Assembly (NCBI RefSeq): GCF_022436675.1
Contig: NZ_JAKUJZ010000007.1
Span: forward strand, 124,001 to 188,000
DNA: 64,000 bases
Direction: 5' to 3'
From: Rheinheimera hassiensis
GTDB taxonomy: Bacteria; Pseudomonadota; Gammaproteobacteria; Enterobacterales; Alteromonadaceae
Shown: positions 38,110 through 46,954 of the stretch, piece by piece
How positions within the stretch are numbered: the stretch's first letter is position 1
Layout of the letters: each line of letters begins with the position of its first letter
The notes under the pieces: generated by a model
Seen by the model: only the letters and a program-made list of their open reading frames with translations
The model's database searches: none
What the model was told of the DNA's origin: nothing
Position numbers and translations under genes: made by a program

Positions 38110-39477
38110 ATGCAAAAAATAACCTGTTTTAAAGCTTATGATATTCGCGGCAAGCTGGGTGAGCAGCTTAATAACGATGTTGCTTATCGTATCGGGCGAG
38201 CTTTTGGCGACTATCTTAAACCACGCCAGGTTGTGCTTGGCGCAGATGTGCGTGCTACGTCAGAGGAGTTGAAACTGGCACTGGCTGAGGGGCTGATGGA
38301 TGCCGGCTGTGATGTTATCGATATCGGTATGACCGGCACTGAAGAGGTGTATTTTGCCACGTTTCATCTACAGGTAGACGGTGGTATTGAAGTTACCGCC
38401 AGCCATAACCCTATTGATTATAACGGCATGAAGCTGGTGCAAAGCGGCGCACGGCCAATTAGTGGCGACAGTGGTTTGTTTGCTATTCAGCAACTGGCCG
38501 AGCAGGGCGAGTTTGTGCAGGTTGCAAAAAAGGGCAGTTACACTAAACAGTCGGTACTTGACGCCTACATTGAACATTTACTCGGCTATATCGATTTGGC
38601 AAATATTAAACCGCTGCGCATCGTTGCCAACTCTGGTAACGGTGCAGCCGGCCATGTTGTCGATGCGCTGGAGCAGGCTTTTGCCCGGCTAAAGGTGCCT
38701 GTTAGCTTTATTAAAGTACATCATCAGCCGGATGCGACTTTCCCCAATGGCATTCCTAACCCGCTGTTGGTAGAAAACCGTGCCGACACCCGTGCTGCGG
38801 TGCTGGAGCATAAAGCTGACTTTGGTATTGCCTGGGACGGCGATTTTGACCGCTGCTTCCTGTTTGATGAGCGCGGCCAGTTTATCGAAGGCTACTATAT
38901 TGTCGGTTTACTCGCTGAAGCTTTTTTGCAAAAGCATTCAGGCGAAAGTGTGATCCACGACCCGCGGTTAACCTGGAATACCATTGATCTGGCTATTCAG
39001 GCCGGCGGTAAACCCATCCAGTCAAAAACCGGCCATGCTTTTATTAAAGAGCGGATGCGCCTGGAAGATGCCGTATATGGCGGCGAGATGAGTGCGCATC
39101 ATTACTTCCGCGATTTTGCTTATTGCGACAGCGGTATGATCCCCTGGTTACTGGTAGCAGAGCTAATTTGCCTTAAAGCACAGCCGTTATCGCAATTAGT
39201 CAATGAACGTATTGCCGCGTTTCCATCATCAGGCGAAATTAACTTTACACTTACTGATCCCAAAGCCGCTATTGAGCGGGTACTGCAAAATTATATTGCC
39301 AGGGCGCTGGTGGTTGACCGCACCGATGGTATCAGCCTTGAGTTTGCTGAATGGCGTTTTAATCTGCGCAGCTCGAACACCGAGCCGGTTGTGCGCTTGA
39401 ATGTGGAAAGCCGTGCTGATGTGGCTTTGATGAGCTATTACACTGAGCAGATCAGTACCTTACTGGTGGCACCATGA
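38110..39477 (+). CDS. manB: Phosphomannomutase
   Basis: Interconverts mannose-6-phosphate and mannose-1-phosphate, between the two ManC reactions in GDP-mannose synthesis. The 455-residue protein has the phosphohexomutase motifs: active-site TASHNP with Ser98, metal-binding DGDFDR, sugar-binding [10 protein letters not shown], and phosphate-binding RSSNTEP. ATG 38110 lies 4 bases after the manC stop. Phosphoglucomutase activity as in AlgC is possible and would also feed galU. The stop overlaps the next gene by 4 bases (ATGA). Confidence 0.93.
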   Translation: MQKITCFKAYDIRGKLGEQLNNDVAYRIGRAFGDYLKPRQVVLGADVRATSEELKLALAEGLMDAGCDVIDIGMTGTEEVYFATFHLQVDGGIEVTASHNPIDYNGMKLVQSGARPISGDSGLFAIQQLAEQGEFVQVAKKGSYTKQSVLDAYIEHLLGYIDLANIKPLRIVANSGNGAAGHVVDALEQAFARLKVPVSFIKVHHQPDATFPNGIPNPLLVENRADTRAAVLEHKADFGIAWDGDFDRCFLFDERGQFIEGYYIVGLLAEAFLQKHSGESVIHDPRLTWNTIDLAIQAGGKPIQSKTGHAFIKERMRLEDAVYGGEMSAHHYFRDFAYCDSGMIPWLLVAELICLKAQPLSQLVNERIAAFPSSGEINFTLTDPKAAIERVLQNYIARALVVDRTDGISLEFAEWRFNLRSSNTEPVVRLNVESRADVALMSYYTEQISTLLVAP

Positions 39478-40598
39478 AAATCCTGATAAATCATTTGCTT
39501 GAGCCATCAAACCGTATTTCCGGCATCAGCAAATATTTATTTTCGTTACTGGCCGAGTTGCTTAAATCCGAGCAGCATCAGTATGTGCTGCTTACCTCCT
39601 GGTCAGAGGAATGTCTGCCGGTAGCGCTGCGTAATCCGGGTTTAACGGTAGTGTCGGTACCGTATATTGAGTCTACACCGCGTAATTTACTGCGCCAGCT
39701 TTGGTTAGTGCCGCAGCAGATGAAGCAGCACCAGGCCGATGCCGAATTTAACTGCAACCCCCTGGGTGGTTTTATCGGCAGCTGGCCCAGAGTTACCGTA
39801 ACGCACGACCTGTATTTCAATGTATCCCCGGATTCTTACAAGCGGCACCATCGCTTATGGTGGCAGTTGTTTTATCCGCTGACGTGTCGCAGTGCCAGCA
39901 AGATCATTTGTGTGTCACAAAATACCCGTAATGATGTCGCGCGTTACTATCCGCAGTTTGCTGATAAAACGGTAGTCATTGGTGAGGGGCCTTGCCTGAC
40001 AATACCGGGAAATATCGACAGTGATGTAGAAAAACGCCAGAGTTTTGGTCTTTTTGTAGCCAATGTCTCGCCGAATAAAGGTGCCGACACCCTGGTAAGA
40101 GCGCTTGGGCTATTACGCCATAGCGGCCGCAACATTGACGTTAAGCATGTCGGTGCTGACACCCAGGGTAACTTTGCCCGTTTTGTGGCAGCCATACCGC
40201 ATGGGGCGGCGCCGGTTTCGCTGGGATACTTAAGCGATGGCCAGCTTAGCGAATTATACAGCCGTGCGCGGTTTCTGGCGTTTCCGTCCCGTTACGAAGG
40301 TTTTGGTTTGCCGGTTGTTGAAGCTCAGGCTCACGGCACTCCTGTTATTGCAGCAGATATTCCGGTACTGCGTGAAGTTGCTGGAGATGGCGCGTTATTT
40401 TTCGCCCCCGAAGATGCTGCTGCTCTGGCTGAACACATGTATGCGCTGTTGCATGATGATGCGCTATTCAGTGCGCTGTCAGTTAAAGCCCTGCAAAATC
40501 AGCAGCGTTTTAACTGGCCTAAAGCCGCGCGCCAAACCGAGCAGGTATTTGAGCAGCTCGCTTGTGACAACCTGGCAGCGCAAAGCCAGTTAAATTAA
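39474..40598 (+). CDS. Glycosyltransferase family 4 (second of three)
   Basis: A 374-residue GT-B enzyme. The sugar-nucleotide domain contains [35 protein letters not shown] and [19 protein letters not shown], with the family E-x7-E. The N-terminal half includes the [14 protein letters not shown] acceptor-side glycine region and [10 protein letters not shown]. This E-G-F-G-L-P type is frequent among mannosyltransferases such as GumH, so a mannose donor is plausible but not shown. Its start overlaps the manB stop, so its expression is coupled to GDP-mannose synthesis. Confidence 0.87.
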   Translation: MKILINHLLEPSNRISGISKYLFSLLAELLKSEQHQYVLLTSWSEECLPVALRNPGLTVVSVPYIESTPRNLLRQLWLVPQQMKQHQADAEFNCNPLGGFIGSWPRVTVTHDLYFNVSPDSYKRHHRLWWQLFYPLTCRSASKIICVSQNTRNDVARYYPQFADKTVVIGEGPCLTIPGNIDSDVEKRQSFGLFVANVSPNKGADTLVRALGLLRHSGRNIDVKHVGADTQGNFARFVAAIPHGAAPVSLGYLSDGQLSELYSRARFLAFPSRYEGFGLPVVEAQAHGTPVIAADIPVLREVAGDGALFFAPEDAAALAEHMYALLHDDALFSALSVKALQNQQRFNWPKAARQTEQVFEQLACDNLAAQSQLN

Positions 40599-40613
40599 TT
40601 TAAAGGTGCAATT

Positions 40614-41837
40614 ATGACTTACAAAACCACTTTTTTTTCCGTGCACCCGATAGACCCTTTTGGTAGCAAAGTAGGGGGCATTGAAACCCATGTACGGCAG
40701 TTGCTGAAATATTGTCCAGCCGATATGCGGCTGATCCTGATTGGGGTAGACGACAGTGGTAAACGCAAACTGGGTGAGCTGACCGAAGTAGAAATGTTTG
40801 GTGGTCGTTTTCTGTTTATGCCAATACTGCATTGTCATCAGGGAGAGGTAAATGCGGCGGCCAAATCACTGTTTCAGTCTACGACATTAAGGTTTTTCGT
40901 TAATTTTATCCGTTTTAGCTCGCGCATTAAGGCGCTGGCAAAAGAGATGCCAAGCAGCTTTGATATTCAGCGTTACGAGTTCGCCTGGCTGTGCCGGTTG
41001 TATGGCTTTGACTATGTGCTAACCACGCACGGTGATGCCAATCCGGACCAACCGATGGACTCTTTACTCAGCCGCTACTGGTTTTTGCATAAGTTTAATG
41101 AAAAACATGCTGTGCAAAGCGCCCGCCACGTTTATTCGGTCAATCAGCAGCAAACAGACCGTATTCGCCGTGATTATCCGGAAGTGGCAACAAAAACCGA
41201 CTTTATGACGGTAAGCGTGGACGATCAGTTATTTAAACCCACAGCCTACCAGAACCTGGAAGGGCCGTTAAAAATTGCCTTTGTTGGCCGGCTTGATACG
41301 TTTAAACGCCCGGGCATGATGTTTAACGTTATTGCCGAAATAGCAAAGCAAACCAACAACCAGGTTGAATTTCATTATGTCGGTGCTGCTAAGCCACAAA
41401 GCTTTGCCGAGTTTGCCGCGATAGAACCGCTATCTGTTTGTCATGGCTTCAAAACCTCGGCGCAGGTAGCTCAGTTGTGGCAGGGCTGGCATATGGGCAT
41501 TGTTACCTCGGTATTTGAAGGTATGCCGGTTTATGTGCTCGAAGCGTTGTGCGCAGGGCGCCCGGTTTGCTCGGTTAACCTGCCACAACTATCACTGGTA
41601 ATAGACAACACGGTTAACGGTGTACTGCTGGAACAAAACAATGATTCAGCTGAACTGGTGCAAAAACTGGCGCAGCAGATGCTGGCCACCTGGCACAGTA
41701 TGCGCAGTGGCCAGATACAGCCAGAGCATGTTAATCAAATGGTTGCACCTTATAAAGCCAGTAATCAGATGAGAGTGCTGTTTGATAAGCATGCCCAGTT
41801 ACAAAGCCGCTCAGCCGGGCTGGTTGCCCAAAGTTAA
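40614..41837 (+). CDS. Glycosyltransferase family 4 (third of three)
   Basis: A 407-residue GT-B enzyme: N-terminal KVGGIETHVRQLLKYCP typical of GT4, then FVGRLDTFKRPGMMFNVI and TSVFEGMPVYVLEALCAGRP in the donor domain. The FEGMPVYVLEA form is further from the GumH-like EGFGLP pattern, so a different linkage or sugar is likely. AAAGGTG lies upstream of ATG 40614. With the initiating transferase and the other three transferases it brings the number of sugar additions to five, if each acts once. Confidence 0.87.
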   Translation: MTYKTTFFSVHPIDPFGSKVGGIETHVRQLLKYCPADMRLILIGVDDSGKRKLGELTEVEMFGGRFLFMPILHCHQGEVNAAAKSLFQSTTLRFFVNFIRFSSRIKALAKEMPSSFDIQRYEFAWLCRLYGFDYVLTTHGDANPDQPMDSLLSRYWFLHKFNEKHAVQSARHVYSVNQQQTDRIRRDYPEVATKTDFMTVSVDDQLFKPTAYQNLEGPLKIAFVGRLDTFKRPGMMFNVIAEIAKQTNNQVEFHYVGAAKPQSFAEFAAIEPLSVCHGFKTSAQVAQLWQGWHMGIVTSVFEGMPVYVLEALCAGRPVCSVNLPQLSLVIDNTVNGVLLEQNNDSAELVQKLAQQMLATWHSMRSGQIQPEHVNQMVAPYKASNQMRVLFDKHAQLQSRSAGLVAQS

Positions 41838-41876
41838 GCACCAATTCGCTAAATAAACCGTTACAGGAATAGTGTT

Positions 41877-42998
41877 ATGTTATCGCGCAGACAGTTTGTA
41901 CAGAGCCTGCTTGGGCTTGGTGTGGCGGCAGCGATGCCCGCTGCTCTGGCTAAGCCTGCCACAACGCTGCCAGGCAACAGTGCTGTGGCAGCGTTACTGC
42001 CAGGTACAGAAGTGCCCTCGCTCAACCAGATTGCCAGTGCCGCCGGGCGCTTATTTGGTAGCGCTTTTGATATGGCATCAATTAATGACCCGCAATACGG
42101 CAGTTTGCTTAAACACCACTGCGGTGTATTGACGACAGATTATCAGTTTAAATTTGGTACCTTAAGATGGCGCGAAAACGAGATCAGTTTCACTAAAACT
42201 GATCAGCTAATGGCATTTGCCCGTGCAGCCGGTATACCGGTACGCGGCCATACGCTGATCTGGAACGAGTGGAACCCGGATTGGCTCAAACAAGCGTCTG
42301 ACAGCCGGGTAGCCTATTGGCTTGAGCGCCATATTGAAGAAGTAGTTGGCCGCTATGCCGGGCAAGTTCACTCATGGGATGTGGTAAACGAGCCAATGTG
42401 GCCGGGACATAACCGCGAATCCGGCTTGCGCGCAGGGCCCTGGTTACGTGCAATGGGGCCGGATTACATAAAGCGCGCTTTTGATGTAACAGCGCGTACT
42501 GATCCTGCGGCAAAGCGGGTACTCAATGAAGCCTGGCTTGATCGCGCCGATCATTGGGGCCGCGGGCTAAGGGCGGCCTTTTTACCCTTGCTGGATAATT
42601 TACTTGATCAGGGTACACCTATTGATGCTATTGGCCTGCAGTGCCATCTGGCACCGGGCAACCTTGATATGGATGCATTTTTGCAGTTAGTCGAGCAGCT
42701 GCAACAACGCCAGCTACCGGTTTACATTACTGAGCTTGATGTTAATGATCAAAGCTTTGTCGATGATGAAGCACAACGGGATCAGCAGGTTGCCAGCACC
42801 TACCGGGACTTTTTACAGGAAGTGCTGCAAAACCCCGTGGTAGAAATGGTACAAACCTGGCAATTAAGTGACAAATACTCGTTTTATCAGGGCCGGCAGG
42901 AACGGCTTGTAAGAGTATTACCCTTTGACCGCGACATGCGTGCCAAACCGGCTTATCAGGCGCTGGCAACAACGCTGGCTATACCACGCCATGGCTGA
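41877..42998 (+). CDS. GH10 family glycosidase (xylanase-like) with Tat-type signal, inside the polysaccharide locus
   Basis: A 373-residue family GH10 endo-glycosidase. The twin-arginine start LSRRQFVQSLLGLGVAAA predicts folded export to the periplasm. The catalytic pair is intact: acid/base Glu172 in WDVVNEP and nucleophile Glu286 in ITELDV. Substrate-contact positions differ from xylanases: the usual ENxxKW block is TDYQFKF here, and the His of the usual LVWHxQ is Asn in TLIWNEW. It is therefore probably not a xylan degrader. Its location between glycosyltransferases and a second acyltransferase/flippase suggests it cuts the locus's own polymer, to control length or release. No carbohydrate-binding module is present. 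Confidence 0.88.
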   Translation: MLSRRQFVQSLLGLGVAAAMPAALAKPATTLPGNSAVAALLPGTEVPSLNQIASAAGRLFGSAFDMASINDPQYGSLLKHHCGVLTTDYQFKFGTLRWRENEISFTKTDQLMAFARAAGIPVRGHTLIWNEWNPDWLKQASDSRVAYWLERHIEEVVGRYAGQVHSWDVVNEPMWPGHNRESGLRAGPWLRAMGPDYIKRAFDVTARTDPAAKRVLNEAWLDRADHWGRGLRAAFLPLLDNLLDQGTPIDAIGLQCHLAPGNLDMDAFLQLVEQLQQRQLPVYITELDVNDQSFVDDEAQRDQQVASTYRDFLQEVLQNPVVEMVQTWQLSDKYSFYQGRQERLVRVLPFDRDMRAKPAYQALATTLAIPRHG

Positions 42999-44040
42999 AA
43001 TGTTGGCCAAAGCTGTGGCAAAACCGCATTATCCACATATTGCACTGGCCAGAGGCCTTAGCATAGTGCTGGTAGCATTTGGCCACAGCGCTCTGGCCGA
43101 TATGCACGCTGCAGCTGATGTATTGGGTGTGGTCAGAATGCCGTTTTTCTTTTTGTTGGCCGGGCTGTTTTTCAGCTCGCAACATGATGTGTTGCACTAC
43201 AGCAAACAAAAAAGTATCGCGCTTTTAACGCCGTATTTTTTTGTTTTAACGGCGATAGGCGTTAAACAATGGCTGTCAGGTGGCAATTTTGCTGCCTATA
43301 TGGCCGGTGTACTGTACGGCAACGGTCAGACCATAGCCTGGACGCCACTATGGTTTTTACCGCATTTGTTTCTACTCTATACCTCGGCGGCACTGCTGCT
43401 ACGCCCCGGCGGTTTTGGCGCATTACAACGCGGTTTGCAGTTTAGTCTTATTTTGTTGTGGTTAATGCTCTTTGGTGTGGTGCTGGCCTATTTGCAGCCG
43501 CAGTTTTCACAATCGGTATCATTGTTGTTACGCAGTGGCCTGCCGTGGGGCATAGATTTTTTACCGCTGTCGCTGGGCTTTTTTGCCCTGGGGTATCTGC
43601 TGAAACAGCACTTTACTCATGCTCGCTTTAACCCGTTGCTGCTGTTAGGGTTAACGGCGTTATTTTCTGTGCTGGTGTTTACACTCAACGCTGCTGTTGA
43701 TTTTAATCTGCGCTTATACACTCCGCCGCTTTGGCTGCCGTTTATTATTGTTACCGGCTGCTTTATGTTGCTGCAATGGTCTTTACTGCTTAGCAAGTTA
43801 CCACTGCTAAGCGATGCTTTTATCCTGTGTGGCCGTTACAGCCTGTACATTCTGATCTTTCATGTGTTTTTGCAGCAAGTATTGCAGCGCCTGGCAGGTT
43901 CGGGCGGGGTATTATTGCAGCTGGCTATTTTGCTCGGCAGCATAGTGCTGTCGATTGCTGCAGGCTGGCTTATTCGCCGCGTGGTGTTATTGCGCTACTG
44001 TTTTGAGCCGGGCGTCATTCGTGTTAAGGCTGCCAGATAA
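42991..44040 (+). CDS. Acyltransferase family 3 membrane protein (second of two)
   Basis: A roughly 349-residue membrane protein with the acyltransferase-3 signature ALARGLSIVLVAFGHSALAD near the N terminus and about ten hydrophobic helices. Probably adds an acyl group to a sugar of the lipid-linked repeat unit. Start choice is uncertain: ATG 42991 overlaps the GH10 stop by 8 bases; ATG 43000 is also possible; the frame is open upstream to 42925 but that would overlap the GH10 gene by 74 bases. The stop overlaps the next start (TAATG). Confidence 0.82.
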   Translation: MAEMLAKAVAKPHYPHIALARGLSIVLVAFGHSALADMHAAADVLGVVRMPFFFLLAGLFFSSQHDVLHYSKQKSIALLTPYFFVLTAIGVKQWLSGGNFAAYMAGVLYGNGQTIAWTPLWFLPHLFLLYTSAALLLRPGGFGALQRGLQFSLILLWLMLFGVVLAYLQPQFSQSVSLLLRSGLPWGIDFLPLSLGFFALGYLLKQHFTHARFNPLLLLGLTALFSVLVFTLNAAVDFNLRLYTPPLWLPFIIVTGCFMLLQWSLLLSKLPLLSDAFILCGRYSLYILIFHVFLQQVLQRLAGSGGVLLQLAILLGSIVLSIAAGWLIRRVVLLRYCFEPGVIRVKAAR

Positions 44041-45476
44041 TGCTGTTGTCCAATACGCTTAAATATTTGCCATCTCAGGTGCTGGCGCCGCTGTCACAGT
44101 TTTTGTCCATTATTTTGTGGACGTACTTTGGTGATGAAAAGTTAATTGGCTATATCACGTTAATCACAGCGTTTCAGGAGCTGGCGATGGCGATGTTTGT
44201 CAATTGGTGGATGCACTACGCCATGCGCGAGTACGGCACTTTTAAACAGCAAAATGATCTGCCGGCATTCTGGCAAAGTTCACGCAGTGTTATTGCTATT
44301 TCATCTGTGCTGATGGTTATTGCCGCGCTTACCAACCTGTTGCTGTTTATTGACCAGGCAGCCAGCTTAACTACCTGTGTATTAGTGGCACTTTACGCCA
44401 TGTTCAGGGCCAGCAATAACTTTAACGCTGCTATTGCTTCGCTTGAGCAGCAAATTGTGCGGTATTCCATTCTTACCAGCGTCGGGCCTTTTGTCGGGCT
44501 TTTTATTGGTGTAGCGTTATTACAGCAGTTTGGCGCTGATCCAGTCTATCCGCTGCTGGGTTATGTGCTGGGCGAAATGCTGGCCAGCATTCTGGCGTAC
44601 CGGCGCAGTAGCGTGAGTTGGCGGCATTGGTCTGTTAACCGCAGTACGGTGCTACAGGCGCTACATTACGGTTTCCCGATGATAGGTTCGGCACTGTTTG
44701 CCTGGCTTATTCTGCAATACCCGCGTTACTTTATTGCCAGCAGCATGAGCCTGGAACAAGCCGGCCTGTATGCTGTCGGCGTTGGCCTTGGCCTGCGTAT
44801 TGCCTCATTGATCACCATGATGGTGACCCCGGCCGCGTTACCCTTATTGTTTAAACTGGTACACGAAAAAGGTGAGCCGGCTGCTGTGGCGCAGCTGCAG
44901 CAAAACCTGTTGTTGTTGCTGTTGGTGTTGTTACCTGGCTTAGTGGGCTTATATGCAGTAATGCCGGTGCTTATTCCGCTGTTGGTGGAGCAGCGGTTTG
45001 TTGATGCAGCCTTACTGGTTATGCCATGGGCATTGCTGGCCGGGGGTATTGAGGCGATTAAAAACGGTTATTTAAACCATTACTTTTTTATCCGCAAACG
45101 CACCGGTGCCATTTTGGGCTACGATGCTGCTATGGCGGTTACCGCTGTGGTGCTAAGTTACTTTTTAGTCAGCGCTATTGGTATTAAAGGTGGTGCTATG
45201 GCCAGTACTGTGGCGTTAGCTCTGGGTATTGCCATTATCGGCTTGTGGCTGTTAATCACTAAACGTGTAACGCTGCCTTATCTGAGTATTATAAAAATGC
45301 TGCTGGCGGTGGGCGTAATGTATCTGCTGGTGCAAAAGGTGGGCGCAGCACAGCCGCTAATGTCGTTGCTGCTGAAAATTGGCGTTGGAGCGTTATCCTA
45401 CATTGCCGTGATGTTGTTGTTGTTTCGTGCTGACGTGGCCGGGTTTATCCGCCAGCGTAAGGCCGGTGTAAGTTGA
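44040..45476 (+). CDS. Polysaccharide flippase, Wzx/MOP superfamily
   Basis: A 478-residue inner-membrane protein with 12-14 predicted helices and the MOP-family opening: NTLKYLPSQVLAPLSQFLSI. Wzx-type flippases turn the completed lipid-linked repeat unit over to the periplasmic face. Sequence motifs are weak in this family, so the call rests on the helix pattern, the start, and its place before a polymerase-like gene and an initiating transferase gene. The ATG shares a base with the upstream stop. Confidence 0.84.
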   Translation: MLLSNTLKYLPSQVLAPLSQFLSIILWTYFGDEKLIGYITLITAFQELAMAMFVNWWMHYAMREYGTFKQQNDLPAFWQSSRSVIAISSVLMVIAALTNLLLFIDQAASLTTCVLVALYAMFRASNNFNAAIASLEQQIVRYSILTSVGPFVGLFIGVALLQQFGADPVYPLLGYVLGEMLASILAYRRSSVSWRHWSVNRSTVLQALHYGFPMIGSALFAWLILQYPRYFIASSMSLEQAGLYAVGVGLGLRIASLITMMVTPAALPLLFKLVHEKGEPAAVAQLQQNLLLLLLVLLPGLVGLYAVMPVLIPLLVEQRFVDAALLVMPWALLAGGIEAIKNGYLNHYFFIRKRTGAILGYDAAMAVTAVVLSYFLVSAIGIKGGAMASTVALALGIAIIGLWLLITKRVTLPYLSIIKMLLAVGVMYLLVQKVGAAQPLMSLLLKIGVGALSYIAVMLLLFRADVAGFIRQRKAGVS

Positions 45477-45490
45477 TTATACATAGGCAA

Positions 45491-46762
45491 ATGCCGACAC
45501 TGAGTTTTATGCTGCTGTTGCTTGCAATAGTGGCGCTGTTTAGTTTGTCTGGCAATGTATTGTATCAGGCCGGTATTTTCTACGATTCGCCGGGCGGTAA
45601 TCCGCTGCATAAAATTCACCCGTCGTTTTATCTGCTGTTGTTGTCGCTGGCCAGCTGGACGCTGTATCAGGGCGGGGTGGCGCAACTGTATTATTTGTTT
45701 ACTGTACGCAGCCACTTTCTGCTTTTTGCTGCGGCATTGTGTTTATTGCTGCACGATGTGGTGCTGGGCCGGCCGTTATCGTCGGCCATTGTAAGTTATG
45801 TCAGCGCGGCGTTATTTGTGTTGCTGCTAAAGGCACTTAGCCCGGCGCGGTTGCAGCAACTGAAATTGCTGCTGTTAGTATTGTTATCTGCTAATGCGCT
45901 GGTGGGTATTTATGAATATGCCGGCGGTGGTTTAATTGCGCCTCTGGTATTAACTGATGCCGCCAGTGGTGAAGTGATTGACACCTCGGAGTGGGGGCAA
46001 ATCCGCTCTGCCGGTTTGCTTGGTCACCCGCTAATCAGCACTATGTTAAGCGGCTTCTATCTGGTGTGTTATGTTGCCAGAGCGCTGTTTGCCAGGGTGA
46101 GCTTAAGCGAAAGTGTCACCGCCTTGCTGCTGCTAACGGCTTTACCGTTATTTGGCGGGCGTGGCTCTATTTTGGCGGCGGTCATTGTTATTGTGCTTCT
46201 GCTGCTGCTTAAAGCTTTGCAAAGTATGCAACGGCGCGTACTAACACAGCGGGCGCTGTTGTATGTGTTGTCGTCGCTGGTGTTACTGCCGCTGCTGTCT
46301 TATCTGGCATACAGTATTGGCTTGCTTGAACCTGTGCTTAGCCGGCTGGAAGATGATCAGGGCAGTGCGTCTACCCGGCTGATTGCTATAGAACTGATGC
46401 TGGATACGTCCTGGCTTAACCTGTTACTGGGAGACATTGACCGCAGTTTGTCGGGTAAAGTGCTGCTTTTTGGCTCGCGCTATGGCATTGAAATAGGCTG
46501 GATTGCATTATTGCTTACTTATGGCGCAGTGTTATCGGCGTTGTTAATGTATGCGTTGTATTGCTGCCTGCAGCAGTTATACCTGCGGTTGTCGCCGTTA
46601 TTACTGTTTGCATGGCTGTATGCTTTTATCGCCTGGAGCTCCGGCACGGGCATATCAGGTAAAACCATCATGCTAAGTGCTGCCTTAGTGATGACGGTGC
46701 TGCTGTTTTGTGATCTGACCGCCAAAACACCTGCTAAAAGCCGAATAAATAGCATACTGTAG
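45491..46762 (+). CDS. O-antigen/polysaccharide polymerase-like membrane protein (Wzy-type)
   Basis: A 423-residue membrane protein with about ten to twelve helices and a larger periplasmic loop in the second half (SIGLLEPVLSRLEDDQGSAS), as in O-antigen ligase/polymerase proteins. The motif GSASTRLIAIELML with GLLGHPLISTMLSGF resembles the Wzy/WaaL family; GumE would be the xanthan counterpart. It would join repeat units in the periplasm. Start: ATG 45491 is preferred; TTG 45473 overlaps the flippase stop and would add six residues. The next gene begins after a 192-base non-coding gap. Confidence 0.78.
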   Translation: MPTLSFMLLLLAIVALFSLSGNVLYQAGIFYDSPGGNPLHKIHPSFYLLLLSLASWTLYQGGVAQLYYLFTVRSHFLLFAAALCLLLHDVVLGRPLSSAIVSYVSAALFVLLLKALSPARLQQLKLLLLVLLSANALVGIYEYAGGGLIAPLVLTDAASGEVIDTSEWGQIRSAGLLGHPLISTMLSGFYLVCYVARALFARVSLSESVTALLLLTALPLFGGRGSILAAVIVIVLLLLLKALQSMQRRVLTQRALLYVLSSLVLLPLLSYLAYSIGLLEPVLSRLEDDQGSASTRLIAIELMLDTSWLNLLLGDIDRSLSGKVLLFGSRYGIEIGWIALLLTYGAVLSALLMYALYCCLQQLYLRLSPLLLFAWLYAFIAWSSGTGISGKTIMLSAALVMTVLLFCDLTAKTPAKSRINSIL

Positions 46763-46784
46763 CTGAATCAAAAGTGAACCAATC

Positions 46785-46837
46785 TATTAATAAAGTATTA
46801 ATTACGGGTGAATTTTTCTAACCCAATGGGTTATAAA
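46785..46837 (+). promoter_or_regulatory. Candidate control region before the GumD-like gene
   Basis: In the 192-base gap are a direct repeat TATTAAT-N4-TATTAAT (46785-46802), with an 11-base period of one helical turn, and a perfect dyad TAACCC-AAT-GGGTTA (46819-46833) that overlaps a -10-like TATAAA (46832-46837). No good -35 is seen at the right distance. This could be a second promoter for the initiating transferase and export genes. I found no ops/JUMPstart element. Confidence 0.4.
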
Positions 46838-46954
46838 TGTTCGTTTGTAACAGGCAGCGCAGACGCAGTAGTTTAGTAAAAATAGCAAAGTGAATTGCCA
46901 GCCGTAGCGGCGTGTTACTTTTCTTTCTACAACAGCGAATGCGGAGCACCAGAG

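Noticed and set aside
41877..42998. A xylan-degradation locus around the GH10 gene
   Set aside because: No xylosidase, xylose isomerase, TonB receptor or sugar transporter is nearby, and the substrate-contact residues differ from those of xylanases.
46895..46954. ops/JUMPstart antitermination element before the GumD-like gene
   Set aside because: The GTAGCGGCGTG stretch lacks the GGCGGTAG core, and the sequence is part of a small GCCG-CGGC dyad instead.
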